Source: Sulfuricurvum sp. (GTDB taxonomy: Bacteria > Campylobacterota > Campylobacteria > Campylobacterales > Sulfurimonadaceae). From it: a stretch of DNA of 6,497 nucleotides. The notes under the pieces are model-generated. The model saw nothing but the letters and a program-made list of their open reading frames with translations, was not told where the DNA came from and did not search any database. The stretch lies in the NCBI GenBank assembly GCA_030679635.1, contig JAUXSZ010000251.1, positions 1-6,497 of the forward strand, read 5' to 3'. Of the stretch, positions 6,009 to 6,497 are shown piece after piece. The position numbers and the translations under genes are program-made. The first letter of the stretch is position 1. Each line of letters opens with the position of its first letter.

Positions 6009-6071
6009 CTTTATTTTTATAAATTTAAAAAGTTTAATTACGTTAAACTCTGGTTTATTATAAAAATAAAG
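6009..6071 (+). repeat. Perfect 14-bp inverted repeat with a nested 7-bp inverted repeat in the lipoprotein leader
   Basis: The left arm CTTTATTTTTATAA (6009-6022) is exactly complementary to the right arm TTATAAAAATAAAG (6058-6071). Inside the 35-nt loop, AGTTTAA (6031-6037) and TTAAACT (6043-6049) form a second hairpin around TTACG. In RNA the outer stem would be almost all A-U, with one G-C pair at its base. Its 3' arm includes AAAG, the first bases of the AAAGGA Shine-Dalgarno at 6068-6073, so a folded leader could limit ribosome access. This requires a transcript starting upstream of 6009, which is not established. Confidence 0.5.
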
Positions 6072-6073
6072 GA
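6068..6073 (+). promoter_or_regulatory. Shine-Dalgarno of the DUF1566 lipoprotein gene, overlapping an inverted-repeat arm
   Basis: AAAGGA is followed by 7 nt (TTGTACA) and then ATG at 6081. Its first four bases belong to the right arm of the 14-bp inverted repeat. Confidence 0.7.
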
Positions 6074-6080
6074 TTGTACA

Positions 6081-6497
6081 ATGTTTAAATCAATCAATAC
6101 ATTCATGTCAACCGTATCCGTATCCTCCATATTTATAGGCATTACTCTGTTTATGAGTGGTTGCGATTTAAAAGAACCGATAACAAAACTGGTATGGCAA
6201 GACAACATTGAGGTTGAAACCGTACATGGAAATTGGCAAGAGGCGATTAATTCCTGTGAAAATCTTTCACTGGGAGGGTTTAATGATTGGAGACTCCCCA
6301 ATCAAGAAGAGTTATCTTCTATTGTAGACGTTAAGCGTAAGCCTACTATTCAAAGTCGTTTTGACTATGGGGTGAGTGCCCCATATTGGTCGTCGTCCAG
6401 TAATGTTGATAATAGCAGCGATGCGTGGTATGTTAATTTCTATAATGGCCATAACTACGCCGGAACTAAGGAGAACAACTTTTCTGTGCGGTGTGTA
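6081..6497 (+). CDS. Predicted lipoprotein with DUF1566 / Lcl C-terminal-type domain, 3' end outside window
   Basis: 139 codons are open to the last base, so the gene continues past the window. The N-terminus (MFKSINTFMS, then a hydrophobic stretch ending LFMSGC) is a type II signal peptide with lipobox M-S-G-C and lipidation at Cys28, so the product is probably tethered in the envelope. The mature part carries DUF1566 hallmarks: GGFNDWRLPNQEEL (65-78), YWSSSS (102-107), AWYVNFYNG (115-123) and SVRCV (135-139, at the window edge). In this C-type-lectin-like fold, family members often end shortly after VRCV(R), so few residues may be missing. Cys59 and Cys138 could form a disulfide. The function is unknown; the family is common in surface and envelope proteins and includes targets of diversity-generating retroelements. 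The start is set by the AAAGGA Shine-Dalgarno and the signal peptide. Codon use is more AT-rich than in the genes at 1-5578. Confidence 0.85.
   Translation, partial: MFKSINTFMSTVSVSSIFIGITLFMSGCDLKEPITKLVWQDNIEVETVHGNWQEAINSCENLSLGGFNDWRLPNQEELSSIVDVKRKPTIQSRFDYGVSAPYWSSSSNVDNSSDAWYVNFYNGHNYAGTKENNFSVRCV

Larger units (their letters stand above)
5845..6080. other. AT-rich divergent intergenic region between the small gene and the lipoprotein gene
   Basis: No gene was found here on either strand; a minus-strand frame ending at 6038 is antisense to the lipoprotein. The region separates two divergently read genes and must hold both promoters. On the plus strand there are two TATAAT boxes (5875-5880, 5889-5894), each in the 8-bp direct repeat CATATAAT, and a TATAGT at 5971-5976. 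On the minus strand there is TATATT at 5897-5892, about 48 nt before the small gene. A spaced CTCAGC/GCTGAG pair lies at 5961-5966/5998-6003. The last 75 bp contains the nested inverted repeats listed separately. Confidence 0.6.

Noticed and set aside
6073..6082. 10-bp palindrome ATTGTACAAT over the lipoprotein start codon
   Set aside because: It is short, AT-rich and formed partly by the start codon; chance is a sufficient explanation.
6038..6301. 87-codon minus-strand open frame
   Set aside because: It is antisense to the DUF1566 lipoprotein gene, whose signal peptide and domain motifs clearly identify the coding strand.

Overview
The window looks like a chromosomal segment from a Campylobacterota (epsilonproteobacterial) genome of moderate GC content, probably a free-living Sulfuricurvum/Sulfurimonas-type organism. 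That placement rests on the protein flavour (a 657-residue UvrB, a 655-residue class A PBP without large insertions, a Campylobacter-type DedA protein) and on bioF lying beside pbp1A, an arrangement I also recall from Helicobacter pylori. The genus is an inference.

Region 1 (1-3036, plus strand) is a tight gene string. It holds the 3' end of an alpha-oxoamine synthase gene (bioF-like), an oligopeptide-type ABC ATPase gene that starts one base after the bioF stop, and a bifunctional penicillin-binding protein gene that overlaps the ATPase gene by ATGA. The spacing implies one transcript and translational coupling. No ABC permease or binding-protein gene is present, so the ATPase is an orphan here.

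Region 2 (3040-5622, minus strand) is a second unit reading toward the first. It holds uvrB with a TTG start, a good Shine-Dalgarno and a perfect TATAAT box, followed 4 bases later by a DedA-family membrane protein gene. The pbpA and dedA stop codons are only 3 bp apart. A 16-bp palindrome sits directly upstream of the uvrB -10 box and is a candidate operator.

Region 3 (about 5580-6497) is visibly more AT-rich. It contains a 31-codon gene for a very lysine-rich protein (minus strand) and the 5' part of a lipoprotein gene with a DUF1566 / Lcl C-terminal-type domain (plus strand, cut by the window end). The two genes diverge from a 236-bp intergenic region with -10-like boxes on both strands. 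It also carries a perfect 14-bp inverted repeat whose 3' arm runs into the lipoprotein Shine-Dalgarno.

No tRNA, rRNA, CRISPR array, insertion sequence or phage gene was seen. The first 5.6 kb is ordinary core-genome content. The items most worth a second look are the tiny Lys-rich gene, the possible RNA switch before the lipoprotein, and whether that lipoprotein is the target of a diversity-generating retroelement lying beyond the window.
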